Source: Parapedobacter composti (lineage in GTDB: Bacteria > Bacteroidota > Bacteroidia > Sphingobacteriales > Sphingobacteriaceae). Taken from it: a stretch of DNA of 64,000 nucleotides. This document shows, in pieces, positions 1-8,900 of this stretch. The position numbers and the translations under genes are program-made. The stretch lies in assembly GCF_900112315.1 (NCBI RefSeq), contig NZ_FOLL01000008.1:105939-169938 (forward strand), given 5' to 3'. How positions within the stretch are numbered: position 1 is the first letter of the stretch; every line of letters starts with the position of its first letter. The notes beneath the pieces were generated by a model that saw only the letters and a list, made by a program, of their open reading frames with translations, did not search any database and was not told the origin of the DNA.

Positions 1-176
1 TTCTGGAACGCCTGTGAGGCCATGAAAACCGTACCCTCACGGTAGTGGCTCCAGATGAGGTACCCCATTGCGCCCCCGATAAGTACGGCCGACTGAACGT
101 TGTTCGTATATATCGCGTAGCCCAGTACCAACAGCAAAAAAAACAAAACCGCGGCACGCGCCTTGGACGTCATCAT
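1..176 (-). CDS. Small membrane protein, N-terminal part only
   Basis: Only the first 58 codons lie in the window; the gene runs off the left edge. The visible protein starts MMTSKARAA and has two hydrophobic stretches (about residues 8-22 and 30-43), then a charged segment SHYREGTV, so it is membrane anchored. Its ATG overlaps the stop of the response regulator gene (ATGA at 176-173), making it the third gene of the kinase/regulator operon and probably translationally coupled. Small membrane-anchored TPR proteins with this kind of N-terminus occur in Sphingobacteriaceae, but no TPR is visible here, so the family is a guess. Confidence 0.6.
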   Translation of the reverse strand, partial: MMTSKARAAVLFFLLLVLGYAIYTNNVQSAVLIGGAMGYLIWSHYREGTVFMASQAFQ

Positions 177-889
177 GAGTTTTGCGGATTGTCGGTGAAC
201 TTATATCCTACCCCACGTATGGAATGGAAATACCGCGGGTGCTTCTGATCGGGCTCAAAATACTTCCTAAATGTCAGGATAAAATTATCTATGGTACGTG
301 TTGAGGGATAGACGTCATAGTTCCAAACCGTTTCCAGGATCTGCTCGCGCGAAACCGCTTCATTACGGCGCTCGATAAGCAGCTTGAGCAGCATGGTTTC
401 CTTCTTGGTCAACGAGGTAACCGTACCATCTGCATGGTGGAGTTCAAACGAATTGAAATAAATGGTCTTATCACCAATGGTATACGCGTTGAGCTCTTTC
501 AGTTCGTCCCCTTTCATGCTGCGTCTAACCAATATGCCCACACGCAGTATCAGCTCTTCGAGGTTAAACGGTTTCACCAAGTAATCGTCAGCCCCTTTCT
601 TAAGGCCGGTTATCCGATCTTCGCTACTGTTCTTGGCCGTCAGGAACATGATGGGCACTTCCGTATTCTGTAGGCGTATGGTTTCGGCCACCTGGAAGCC
701 ATCAATTTCGGGGATCATGACATCCAATATCACCAAGTTAAACCGCTCTTCCTTGAATATCTTTAAGGCCTTCTTTCCATCGGTGGCCGTAGACACACGA
801 TACCCCTCCAGCTCAAGATTCAGTTTAATGGCTTCGAGGAGGTGCTCTTCGTCTTCCACCAATAAAATACGTTGCTTAGTTTGCTGCAT
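173..889 (-). CDS. OmpR/PhoB-family response regulator
   Basis: A 238-residue DNA-binding response regulator. The receiver domain (about 6-120) has the acidic pair in LLVEDEE (residues 12-13), the phosphoacceptor Asp56 in VILDVMIPE, and the conserved Lys in LVKPFNL. A winged-helix output domain follows (about 140-235, with SREQILETVW and a RGVGYKF hairpin). The chosen start, MQQTKQRILL, lies 14 bp inside the end of the upstream histidine kinase gene; a longer reading beginning MKLYLTTI is possible but places nonconserved residues before the first strand. The cognate kinase is upstream in the same operon. The target genes cannot be seen from the sequence. Confidence 0.93.
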   Translation of the reverse strand: MQQTKQRILLVEDEEHLLEAIKLNLELEGYRVSTATDGKKALKIFKEERFNLVILDVMIPEIDGFQVAETIRLQNTEVPIMFLTAKNSSEDRITGLKKGADDYLVKPFNLEELILRVGILVRRSMKGDELKELNAYTIGDKTIYFNSFELHHADGTVTSLTKKETMLLKLLIERRNEAVSREQILETVWNYDVYPSTRTIDNFILTFRKYFEPDQKHPRYFHSIRGVGYKFTDNPQNS

Positions 890-1757
890 AATGGTTGTTA
901 AATATAACTTCAAAAATACTTCCCGATGGGGTATTGTCTTTCACCCGAATCTGTGCACGGTGTTTTTCCAGCACGGTTTTCACGATATACAACCCCAGCC
1001 CCGTACCTTTGGTTTTACGGGTATCCTCATTGCCTACCCGGTAAAACTTATTAAAGATACGCTTTTTTTCGTCGTCCTGTATACCGATTCCGTGGTCGGC
1101 CACAGAAAACACGATGCTGCCGTTGTTCTTCGCCAATTTAACGAACACATGCGCACAGGGGGGAGAGTATTTCACCGCATTCTCAATTAAGTTGGTCACT
1201 ACGTTGGTTAGTGCGAACCTGTCACCCTCGATATGGACATCTGGTTCCAGTTCTGTCTTGATTATCTGGGACGTACAGGAATGAATCTGCAAGCGGCTCG
1301 CCACATGTTGGATCAACTCGGTCAAGTTGATGTTTTCCTTGGGAAAATCGCGCCGGATACTTTCCATTTTGGTAGCAACCAACACATTTCCAACCAGATC
1401 ATCAAGCCGCTCAATATCCTTGAGCGAGTTGGAAAGGAACTGTTCCCGCTGCTCCTTGTTCAAATCACGTTTTAGAATCGTCTGGACGGCCAGTTTGATG
1501 GACGCAAGCGGCGACTTCAGCTCATGGGTAACCGCTAATAAGAAATTCTGTTGTTGCTGCTGGATCCTATGCTCCCGCACAACCGCCTTTTTTAATTTTA
1601 ATGCCCCCACCACGAAAATAAGCATAAAAAAAAGCCCCTCGCCAATAATCATGACCTTCCGGTGCGGTTGTGCCTCAACGAGCAACACGCCCCACCAAAT
1701 CAACTGGGCCGTCGCATAAAAAACCAGAAAATAAAACAACACCAACGACTTCCGCAT
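876..1757 (-). CDS. Membrane sensor histidine kinase without an extracellular sensor domain
   Basis: A 293-residue HisKA/HATPase_c kinase. Two transmembrane helices (about 5-27 and 36-53) are separated by only a few residues, so there is no periplasmic sensor domain. The dimerisation/phosphotransfer helix holds His78 in VTHELKSPLAS. The ATPase domain shows the N box (NLIENAVKYS), G1 (DHGIGI), an F box and G2 (GTGLGLYIV). It overlaps the response regulator gene and is preceded by a well-formed Bacteroidota promoter. With no sensor domain, it probably senses membrane state or a partner protein; that is inference. Confidence 0.93.
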   Translation of the reverse strand: MRKSLVLFYFLVFYATAQLIWWGVLLVEAQPHRKVMIIGEGLFFMLIFVVGALKLKKAVVREHRIQQQQQNFLLAVTHELKSPLASIKLAVQTILKRDLNKEQREQFLSNSLKDIERLDDLVGNVLVATKMESIRRDFPKENINLTELIQHVASRLQIHSCTSQIIKTELEPDVHIEGDRFALTNVVTNLIENAVKYSPPCAHVFVKLAKNNGSIVFSVADHGIGIQDDEKKRIFNKFYRVGNEDTRKTKGTGLGLYIVKTVLEKHRAQIRVKDNTPSGSIFEVIFNNHYAAN

Positions 1758-1781
1758 AACAATCCCCTAAAATCTAAATCA

Positions 1782-1814
1782 CAAAAGTATTGATTTGCTT
1801 TAGTTAAAAGCAAA
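1782..1814 (-). promoter_or_regulatory. Promoter of the kinase/regulator operon
   Basis: Read on the minus strand, TTTG (1814-1811), a 21-bp spacer and TACTTTTG (1789-1782) match the Bacteroidota housekeeping promoter (TTTG-N19..21-TAnnTTTG). It lies 25 bp upstream of the kinase ATG. Confidence 0.7.
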
Positions 1815-1887
1815 TAGAAGCCACATTATGACAATATTTAAATATATACGCGCATTCAGAAAAGAAGACGCGCTTAACAAAAATCCG

Positions 1888-1895
1888 TACCTTTG
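1888..1895 (+). promoter_or_regulatory. -7 element TACCTTTG directly before the HAD gene
   Basis: TACCTTTG ends 4 bp before the proposed ATG at 1900, so transcription would start at or next to the start codon and the mRNA would be leaderless or nearly so. No convincing TTTG lies at the -33 distance. Confidence 0.5.
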
Positions 1896-1899
1896 CCGT

Positions 1900-2601
1900 A
1901 TGCGTGACAAGGGTAAAAAGGATATCTTCTTTGATTTGGACCACACGCTGTGGGACTTTGAAAGAAACGCCGCAGAGACACTTGCTGAACTGTTCGATAC
2001 CTATCGCTTCCGTGCACTGGGCATTGAATCTGCCGAACAGTTCATCAACACATACAACCGGAACAATCAGCGGCTTTGGTCCTTGTACCATCACGGCAAA
2101 ATTACCAAAGCCGAACTGCGTGAAGCACGTTTTGCAGACACGTTCATCGAATTGGGCATCGACCCCACTCTTTTTCCCAAAGCGTTCGAAATTGACTATT
2201 TACGAATCTGCCCGCAAAAGACTCACCTGTTCCCGCATGTGCATGAAACCTTGGGTTACCTACGTGAAAAATACACCCTACACCTGATATCCAATGGTTT
2301 CAAAGAAGCTTCTGAATTAAAAATCGCAAAAACTAACCTGAAAGGGTACTTTACCACCGTGGTGATTTCCGAAGTAGTGGGCGTACATAAGCCACATCCC
2401 CAAATTTTCCATCACGCCGTAACCAACGCCAAAACATCGATCCCGCGCAGTGTCATGGTGGGCGACAGTTTAGAAGCCGACATCCGTGGGGCATACCAAG
2501 TAGGTATGGATGCGATTTATTTCAATCCCAAAAACGAGGACGTACCGCTTGACGTAAAGCAAAGCATCGCCGCGTTAAACGAACTCACAAGCCTGTTCTG
2601 A
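1900..2601 (+). CDS. YjjG-family noncanonical pyrimidine nucleotidase (HAD hydrolase)
   Basis: A 233-residue HAD-superfamily phosphatase. Motif I is FFDLDHTLWDFE (nucleophile and acid/base Asp near residues 10-12), motif II is LISNGFKE, and motifs III/IV are HKPHP and MVGDSLEADI. A helical cap lies between motifs I and II. The YjjG group dephosphorylates noncanonical or damaged pyrimidine nucleoside monophosphates and acts as a nucleotide-pool cleaner. The start was set at MRDKGKK because upstream codons (MTIFKYIRAF...) are not family-like and contain the -7 element. It is divergent from the kinase operon and transcribed alone. Confidence 0.88.
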   Translation: MRDKGKKDIFFDLDHTLWDFERNAAETLAELFDTYRFRALGIESAEQFINTYNRNNQRLWSLYHHGKITKAELREARFADTFIELGIDPTLFPKAFEIDYLRICPQKTHLFPHVHETLGYLREKYTLHLISNGFKEASELKIAKTNLKGYFTTVVISEVVGVHKPHPQIFHHAVTNAKTSIPRSVMVGDSLEADIRGAYQVGMDAIYFNPKNEDVPLDVKQSIAALNELTSLF

Positions 2602-2641
2602 TGCGATACACGAAAAGGCCGTCTTGTGCAAATGCACGCTA

Positions 2642-5137
2642 TTAAAATTGCTGTTCGCTGCCTCCTCCGTAATCTTCCGTTTCGCCTTTTCGCTTCCGAT
2701 CTTCACGCTTGATGTTTTGGTTGCCGAAACGGTAGTTGAATGACACCATAAATACCCTGCGCATCCAACGGTGTTCAAAATAGCGATAGACCCCGTTGCT
2801 CGTCGTATACCCTCCAAATCTCCGCTGGTTCAGCAAGTCCCGTGCATTGAACATGATGCTGCCCTTTCTGTTCAGCACGTCCATTCTGAGGCCGGCATCA
2901 ATCACGAAGTTATCGATCCCCCTACCTTGTGCCATAATCCGCGGTGCCTGGTATTCAAGCCGCGCTTGCAGTGACAGAAGCGGCGTAAAACGGTAATTGG
3001 TGGTAGCATTGGCATTCCAGCTGAAACCCGAATTCGATTCGATAATAATATCCTCGTTACCGACCTGCACCTGCCCCCCGCTGAACCGCGTATGGAACGC
3101 ATTTACGTTGGCCATGACGTCCCACTTTTTGGAAATGTCTACCCTGGATATCAACTCAAACCCCGTGTTTTCATTTTTTCCCAGGTTCTGCCACTGCATC
3201 AGTGTTATGCCGTTCGCTTCATCCACTTCCGCGATAATCGGTTGAGTAACGTCATTGACAATCCGCTGGTATACGGACGTCGTCAGTAATACAGCTGGCC
3301 AGGTCTTTGTATACCCCAGCTCAATGGAATGGATATCTTCAGGCATCAGGTTTGGATTTCCCTGACGATGGTTTAAATTGTCAGAAACATTCACGAACGG
3401 GTTTACCTGCCAACCGCGGGGCCGGCTTACCCGTCTCGTATAGCTTAGCTGGAGCTGATTCTGGTTGCCGAATTCTTGCGTAAGGAAAACACTGGGATAT
3501 AGCCGGAAATAGTCAAGCTTTCCTGGAATAACACGCTCCTCCTCCGGCAACCCGGGGGTAAGCAATCCCAATTCGGTATTCAGATAAGCTTGCTCGGCAC
3601 GTAGGCCCACCTGATAACCTAACCTGTCGGTCAGCTTGTTTTGGTAATTGGCGTACAGGGCATGTACGCTGCTATTCATGTCAAAGTCATTACTTACCCG
3701 GTAGTCAGGTAAAAATCCTGTTGTGGAGTCGACTTCCGAATACTGGTATTCCAGCCCCCTTCGGATAATGCTTCGATAGCCGGCTTCAAACTTGTGATTT
3801 TCGCCATCTCCTAAGGGTCTGACATAGTCAACCTGCAGGTTGATGTTATGCCCGGTTTCCTTGGTATCGTTAATCCGTTCCCGTTCATACAAATTGGAAG
3901 GAGGCTGAGTATAATCCTGGTTGAACCAATTGACGCCGGTTTCCGTGTCGTACCCATACGTTACGTTAGCAGTAAGTTCTTCCCCCTTATGCGCTAAGCT
4001 CCGCCGGAAGTCCAGAAACGCCTCTCCTCCGAAATCGTCTTCATCCTGCCGCGAAATACGCGTGCTATTACCACTGAATTGAGGGTGGTCAATGTACCGA
4101 TAAAAAAGATCCTCATTGCGATTATTTCCCCGGATACTCAGGTTCCCCCCGAAACCAAAGAAAGTTTTCTCGCTCAGGTAATAGTCCACGCCCAGTTGAA
4201 CGTTGTGATTGAGACCGAGGCGGCCGCTCTCGGAATTATTATGAATCAAACTGTTGCTGCCTAAGAACTCGGTATTGTTCACTCCGTCGCCTACCATGTT
4301 CCGTCTGTTAAACGTATAACCTCCATAATAGTTGAATTTCGTATCCCGGAAGTTAAGGTTAAATCCCGCCATATAGTTATTGTAAGAACCACCGGAAGCA
4401 TTTACCGAACCATTGAAACCTACAAGCGTATTCTTTTTCAGTACGATGTTGATAATCCCCGACTGCCCTTCGGCATCATATTTTGACGAAGGATTCGTCA
4501 CTACTTCGATGCGATCCACCGCGTTGGCGGGCAACGACTGAAGGAACTGGGCGATATCGCTCCCCGCCATCGCTGACTCCCGGCCATTGATAAGAATACG
4601 TACACTGCTGGAACCGCGAAGGCTTACCGTTCCGTCCATATCCACCTGCAACGAAGGAACGTTGGCCAACAGATCCGTGGCCGTACCGCCTACACTGAGC
4701 GTACTTTGCGCCACATTGAATATTTTACGGTCGATGCCCAGTTGCATGGGAGGCGGCGTACCCTCAACCACCACCTCTTCCAGCAGTTCACCCGAAGGTT
4801 TCAGCAAGATATCGCCCAAATCAACGGTTTGTCCTGCGGTTACGACAATCTGCTCCCTTAAGTAATCCTCATAGCCCACAAACGTAACCCGGAGGGCATA
4901 GGTGCCCGGCGCCACCGCTGAAAAATGTACATGGCCATCATCAGCTGTTTGCATCCCCTTGACATACGTTTTGTCCGCCTGTTTCAGCAATGCGGCGCTT
5001 GCCAGTCCTATTGGTTCCTTCGTGCCGGCGTCGACCACCACGCCTCTTACTATTGCATTGCGCTCCTGTGCCATCCCCCCAAAAAACCACCCACTCAATA
5101 CCGTTGCTATTATCCAACGTAATCCCACTTTGCCCAT
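2642..5137 (-). CDS. Outer-membrane beta-barrel protein (TonB-receptor-like, regulatory-domain type)
   Basis: An 831-residue outer-membrane protein. A signal peptide (MGKVGLRW to about GGMAQ) precedes a carboxypeptidase-regulatory-like beta-sandwich (about 25-110: VRGVVVDAGTKEPIGLAS), a plug-like domain (LLANVPSLQVDMDG, SVRILINGRES, IEVVTNPSSKYDAEGQSGIINIVLKK) and a long barrel rich in aromatic strands. This is the outer-membrane beta-barrel family common in Bacteroidota, related to TonB receptors; the ligand is unknown. The start at MGKVG gives a clean signal peptide, whereas the longer reading adds 23 residues before it. It is a single gene with no substrate-binding lipoprotein beside it. 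Confidence 0.85.
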   Translation of the reverse strand: MGKVGLRWIIATVLSGWFFGGMAQERNAIVRGVVVDAGTKEPIGLASAALLKQADKTYVKGMQTADDGHVHFSAVAPGTYALRVTFVGYEDYLREQIVVTAGQTVDLGDILLKPSGELLEEVVVEGTPPPMQLGIDRKIFNVAQSTLSVGGTATDLLANVPSLQVDMDGTVSLRGSSSVRILINGRESAMAGSDIAQFLQSLPANAVDRIEVVTNPSSKYDAEGQSGIINIVLKKNTLVGFNGSVNASGGSYNNYMAGFNLNFRDTKFNYYGGYTFNRRNMVGDGVNNTEFLGSNSLIHNNSESGRLGLNHNVQLGVDYYLSEKTFFGFGGNLSIRGNNRNEDLFYRYIDHPQFSGNSTRISRQDEDDFGGEAFLDFRRSLAHKGEELTANVTYGYDTETGVNWFNQDYTQPPSNLYERERINDTKETGHNINLQVDYVRPLGDGENHKFEAGYRSIIRRGLEYQYSEVDSTTGFLPDYRVSNDFDMNSSVHALYANYQNKLTDRLGYQVGLRAEQAYLNTELGLLTPGLPEEERVIPGKLDYFRLYPSVFLTQEFGNQNQLQLSYTRRVSRPRGWQVNPFVNVSDNLNHRQGNPNLMPEDIHSIELGYTKTWPAVLLTTSVYQRIVNDVTQPIIAEVDEANGITLMQWQNLGKNENTGFELISRVDISKKWDVMANVNAFHTRFSGGQVQVGNEDIIIESNSGFSWNANATTNYRFTPLLSLQARLEYQAPRIMAQGRGIDNFVIDAGLRMDVLNRKGSIMFNARDLLNQRRFGGYTTSNGVYRYFEHRWMRRVFMVSFNYRFGNQNIKREDRKRKGETEDYGGGSEQQF

Positions 5138-5300
5138 AAATCTGTTTGTCGTTATTAAACTCTTAATTCGTATCTGAAATAATATAGTACCGGAAATCAG
5201 CCGCAAAGATTATGCTTTTATTGCAATCATAGGTATATGGTAACCGCAATATTACAGCTTGGGTGGCTGTATGCACTACATTGTTACCCAGCGCGCATCC

Positions 5301-5582
5301 TCAATCAATACTGACGGTAAGCCCTTCTGCCTTGAGTATTTTCCGGTATACTTCCACCTCAGTGTAGCTACCCTCCAGCACAGCACACTTACCTTCGGTG
5401 TGTACTTTCCAAGCTATCTTCTCGGCTTCCGCTTCCGTATATTGCAGGTGCTTGACCAAGCAGTTAATCACATGCTCAAAGGTGTTGGTATCGTCGTTCC
5501 ACAAAATCAATCGATGGTTTGGAGTAATCGATGCCAGCAATTCATCGAGCGTATAGGTTTCTTCTTGTGTTTCGACCGTCAT
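5301..5582 (-). CDS. clpS: ATP-dependent Clp protease adaptor ClpS
   Basis: A 93-residue N-degron adaptor that delivers substrates to ClpAP/ClpCP. The core is recognisable from the N-end-rule pocket region LILWNDDTNTFEHVINCL, the HTEGKC segment and the closing KILKAEGL. The start MTVETQE is preferred over a longer in-frame one because a -7-like TAAATTTG (minus strand, 5595-5588) lies just upstream of it, so the mRNA would be almost leaderless. It is divergent from fabH. Confidence 0.92.
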   Translation of the reverse strand: MTVETQEETYTLDELLASITPNHRLILWNDDTNTFEHVINCLVKHLQYTEAEAEKIAWKVHTEGKCAVLEGSYTEVEVYRKILKAEGLTVSID

Positions 5583-5648
5583 GACTACAAATTTACGGCT
5601 TTTTATAAAATTTCCGTACAATTGTATTATTCAAAGGGAGGAAAACTG

Positions 5649-6701
5649 ATGCAACTATACCAATCGAGGATAGCGGGCCTGGGATACTATGTTCCAGAAA
5701 ACGTATACACCAATCACGATCTTACCCGTTTTATGGATACCAATGACGAGTGGATACAGGAGCGTACGGGTATCCAGGAGCGCAGGTTTGCAGATCGGTT
5801 TAACGAAACGACTACCACCATGGCTATGGAAGCGGCCAAAGTTGCTATCCATCGTGCAGGTCTCACAGCACAGGATATTGATTTTATAGTATTTGCCACA
5901 TTGAGTCCTGACTATTATTTCCCTGGCTGCGGCGTATTGTTACAGCGGGAGATGGGCATGCGCGAAATCGGCGCGTTGGATGTACGCAACCAATGTTCAG
6001 GATTCGTGTATGCGCTATCAGTGGCCGACCAGTTCATCAAAACTGGAATGTACAAGAACATCCTGGTAGTGGGCAGCGAAAAACACTCCTTTGCAATGGA
6101 CTTCGCCACCCGCAGCCGGAACATATCGGTTATCTTCGGCGATGGAGCGGGCGCAGTAGTGCTCCAACCTACTCAGGAGTACGGTAAAGGCATCTTGAGT
6201 ACCCATCTCCACAGCGACGGGTCTGAGGCAGAAATATTAGCGATGTACTATCCCGGGGCACACGCCAACAAATGGCTGAAAGACAAACCGCCTTTTCCAG
6301 ATCAGGAATTAGGCGGTCTTTTTCTCACAACGGAACAGTTGGAAAGCGGTGCAGCACTACCCTATATGGATGGCCCTGCGGTATTCAAAAAAGCTGTCGT
6401 TAAATTTCCGGAGGTAATCAAAGAAGCATTGAATGCCAATAACCTTACCGAAAAGGACCTTGACCTGCTTATTCCGCACCAAGCAAACCTACGCATCAGT
6501 CAATACATACAAAAATTGCTGGGATTGGCTGATCACCAGGTCTTCAACAACATTCAACGATACGGCAACACCACCGCTGCGTCAGTACCCATCGCGCTGT
6601 GTGAAGCATGGGAGGCGGGAAAAATCCAGGAAAACGATTTGATATGTTTGGCTGCCTTCGGCTCCGGCTTTACATGGGCGAGCGCGCTGATAAGGTGGTG
6701 A
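5649..6701 (+). CDS. fabH: 3-oxoacyl-ACP synthase III family (FabH)
   Basis: A 350-residue ketoacyl-ACP synthase III, which condenses acyl-CoA with malonyl-ACP to start fatty-acid synthesis. The catalytic triad is visible: Cys116 in RNQCSGF, His277 in IPHQANLR and Asn307 in RYGNTTAAS. At 350 residues it is longer than the usual 310-330; the extra length lies around 200-235 (HANKWLKDK...LGGLFLTTEQ), a form that may use another acyl primer. The start ATG at 5649 has a strong ribosome site, AGGGAGG, at 5635-5641. The open frame extends far upstream but without family similarity. Its stop abuts the stop of the next, convergent gene (shared TGATCA). Confidence 0.88.
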   Translation: MQLYQSRIAGLGYYVPENVYTNHDLTRFMDTNDEWIQERTGIQERRFADRFNETTTTMAMEAAKVAIHRAGLTAQDIDFIVFATLSPDYYFPGCGVLLQREMGMREIGALDVRNQCSGFVYALSVADQFIKTGMYKNILVVGSEKHSFAMDFATRSRNISVIFGDGAGAVVLQPTQEYGKGILSTHLHSDGSEAEILAMYYPGAHANKWLKDKPPFPDQELGGLFLTTEQLESGAALPYMDGPAVFKKAVVKFPEVIKEALNANNLTEKDLDLLIPHQANLRISQYIQKLLGLADHQVFNNIQRYGNTTAASVPIALCEAWEAGKIQENDLICLAAFGSGFTWASALIRW

Positions 6702-8636
6702 TCAGCTTACCGTATCCAATGCTTCGAACGGTGAGTTTTTACTCACGAACTCCGGCACAATTTCCTTCATTTTCCGGACTACGCCGCTATGACTTTTCCG
6801 CTCATTCAGTGCGAGAAGCTCATAAATGGCCCTTTTTACATACTCATGGTCCATAGGGTTAATCCGGGCAATATGAATTTTATCGTGATGTGTTGGAAGT
6901 ACCGTTTCCCCGTCACTCAATAGCTCCTCATAAAGCTTTTCCCCGCTGCGCAGTCCCGTATAAACAATCTCTACATCAACATCCGGTTTCAGGCCGGCAA
7001 GCTGAATCATTTTCCTTGCCAGATCAACGATTTTTACGGGCTTACCCATGTCAAACACATAAATTTCCCCACCCTTGCCCATGGTACCCGCTTCCAGCAC
7101 CAACTGCACTGCCTCCGGGATGGTCATGAAATAGCGGGTGATTTCAGGATGGGTAACGGTAACTGGGCCGCCTTTTTCAATCTGTGCCCTGAACCGGGGT
7201 ATCACGGAGCCATTAGAGCCAAGGACATTGCCAAAACGCGTAGTGATAAACCGGGTTCCTTTCACAGTTGCGCCTTTCCCATTATCCAGCAGTTGCAGGG
7301 ATTGCTGCCCGTCAAGGCTTTGCGTATATATTTCAGCGATACGTTTAGACGCCCCCATCACGTTCGTCGGATTCACCGCCTTATCCGTGGAAATCATTAC
7401 AAACTTATTCACACCGAACAGTACCGATAAATCCGCCACGTTTTTGGTTCCCCCTACGTTGGTACTTACAGCCTCGCCCGGATTTTTCTCCATCATGGGC
7501 ACATGCTTATATGCCGCTGCATGGTAAACCAATTCAGGCCGGTAATCGTTGAAGATCTGATGCATGCGTTCGAGGTTCCGGATATCGGCGATTACGACCA
7601 CCACGTTGCTCCCCGGAAAAGTCTCCTCAATCTCCAGTTGAACTTCATGCATGGGTGATTCAGCCTGATCACACAAAATCAGCATCTGAGGTTGATAACG
7701 TAACACCTGGCGAACAATCTCCGAACCGATCGACCCGGCAGCCCCGGTTATTAAAATACGCTTACCGCAGAGATCATCACAAATACTGTCGTTGTCAATT
7801 TTGATGGGCGGGCGCTGCAATAAATCTTCAATACGCAGGTTTTTGATCTGCCGCAAACGCAACCGGCCGGATACCCACTCCGATGCAGGGGGTACGGTCA
7901 ACACCTTAATTCCCAAGCGCAGGCAACGTTCTACAATCACCTTTTTATCGCGGCTCCCCAAATGATCTTTCACAAAAATCAGCTGGTCAACGGCATACTT
8001 GTGTTTCAGCGTGGGAAGATCCTTAATGTGGTACACCCGCTTGCGTTCGATATAACTGTTCAGCTTGCTCCTGTTTGTATCAATAAAGCCAACAATGATG
8101 AATTTAGACTCCTTGCTATTCTCCAAGGCCTGTTTCGCCATGATTGCATTCTGGTCCGATCCATAGATTAGCACCCTTATGGTATCTACATCACGCATCT
8201 TCCTCATTACCGAAAAGTAGATGCTTTTAACAGTCACCCTAAGCATGAAGAGGAAAAACGTGGCAATGAAGAAATTAATCAGGATGACCGGAACCAACCG
8301 CGATGCAGTAACATTGAAAACCGGAGACAACACCAAATAAACGGCCATCAAGTAGCCCGCTGAGGTGACCAGCATGGCCGAAAAAATCTTCAACATATCC
8401 CTGGTGTCCGAATACCTGATTAAGCCCGTATGTATTCGCATCAAAAAAAATACCGGCAGGGCAATACAGCTGTACAGCACGGTACAAACAAAGAAATGGC
8501 CTCGTATAATCTCCTGAAAATGAAACTGGTTTGCAATGAAGTACGACAATATGAACGACCAAGCCAAAATAACTAAATCCAACAACAAGATGGCCCAGCG
8601 AGGCACGATACGAAAGCGAAGTATAAGGTCTTTCAT
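6702..8636 (-). CDS. FlaA1/CapD-type nucleotide-sugar 4,6-dehydratase, membrane bound
   Basis: A 644-residue polysaccharide-biosynthesis protein. The N-terminus has four to five membrane helices (about 15-130), then a CoA-binding-like Rossmann fold (VLIYGSDQNAIMA) and an extended SDR catalytic domain from about residue 290 (RILITGAAGSIGSE NAD motif, YHAAAYKHVPMME, STDKAVNPTNVMGASKR). Relatives such as WbpM, PglF and CapD convert UDP-GlcNAc to the 4-keto-6-deoxy sugar used in capsule, O-antigen or glycoprotein synthesis. No other glycan genes are adjacent. It is convergent with fabH. Confidence 0.9.
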   Translation of the reverse strand: MKDLILRFRIVPRWAILLLDLVILAWSFILSYFIANQFHFQEIIRGHFFVCTVLYSCIALPVFFLMRIHTGLIRYSDTRDMLKIFSAMLVTSAGYLMAVYLVLSPVFNVTASRLVPVILINFFIATFFLFMLRVTVKSIYFSVMRKMRDVDTIRVLIYGSDQNAIMAKQALENSKESKFIIVGFIDTNRSKLNSYIERKRVYHIKDLPTLKHKYAVDQLIFVKDHLGSRDKKVIVERCLRLGIKVLTVPPASEWVSGRLRLRQIKNLRIEDLLQRPPIKIDNDSICDDLCGKRILITGAAGSIGSEIVRQVLRYQPQMLILCDQAESPMHEVQLEIEETFPGSNVVVVIADIRNLERMHQIFNDYRPELVYHAAAYKHVPMMEKNPGEAVSTNVGGTKNVADLSVLFGVNKFVMISTDKAVNPTNVMGASKRIAEIYTQSLDGQQSLQLLDNGKGATVKGTRFITTRFGNVLGSNGSVIPRFRAQIEKGGPVTVTHPEITRYFMTIPEAVQLVLEAGTMGKGGEIYVFDMGKPVKIVDLARKMIQLAGLKPDVDVEIVYTGLRSGEKLYEELLSDGETVLPTHHDKIHIARINPMDHEYVKRAIYELLALNERKSHSGVVRKMKEIVPEFVSKNSPFEALDTVS

Positions 8637-8848
8637 TATATATTTAATAATGTAGCTGCTTTACCTGTCGCCAACCTGAATTTGACGTTCAACCCAACTT
8701 TTGCTACGGTGTATATGTACATTGCCTTTGTGTGGTGACTCAATAACCTTGCCAAAATCGCCACACATGCTTACAACACAAAAGTAGGAGGATTGTTTGC
8801 CGTGATATATACCTATTTTTTGGTATTTTTCAATATACCGTATAAAAC

Positions 8849-8880
8849 AAAAAAAGGCGCTTTAAGAAGCACCTTTTTTG
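8849..8880. terminator. Bidirectional terminator at the end of the atp operon
   Basis: An A-run plus GG, a C/A mismatch, and GCTT, pairing across loop TAAG with AAGC, CC and a T-run. The A/T flanks make it work in either direction. It lies 20 bp past the atpG stop. The surrounding intergenic stretch 8637-8900 shows no gene; a -7-like CAAAAGTA at 8779-8786 may serve the dehydratase gene. Confidence 0.75.
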
Positions 8881-8900
8881 TTTATACGCCTTGTTCCGAC

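Noticed and set aside
6699..6704. Shared TGATCA stop of fabH and the convergent dehydratase gene
   Set aside because: A compact convergent end, also seen as TTAA at 44583-44586; ordinary gene packing with no sign of function.
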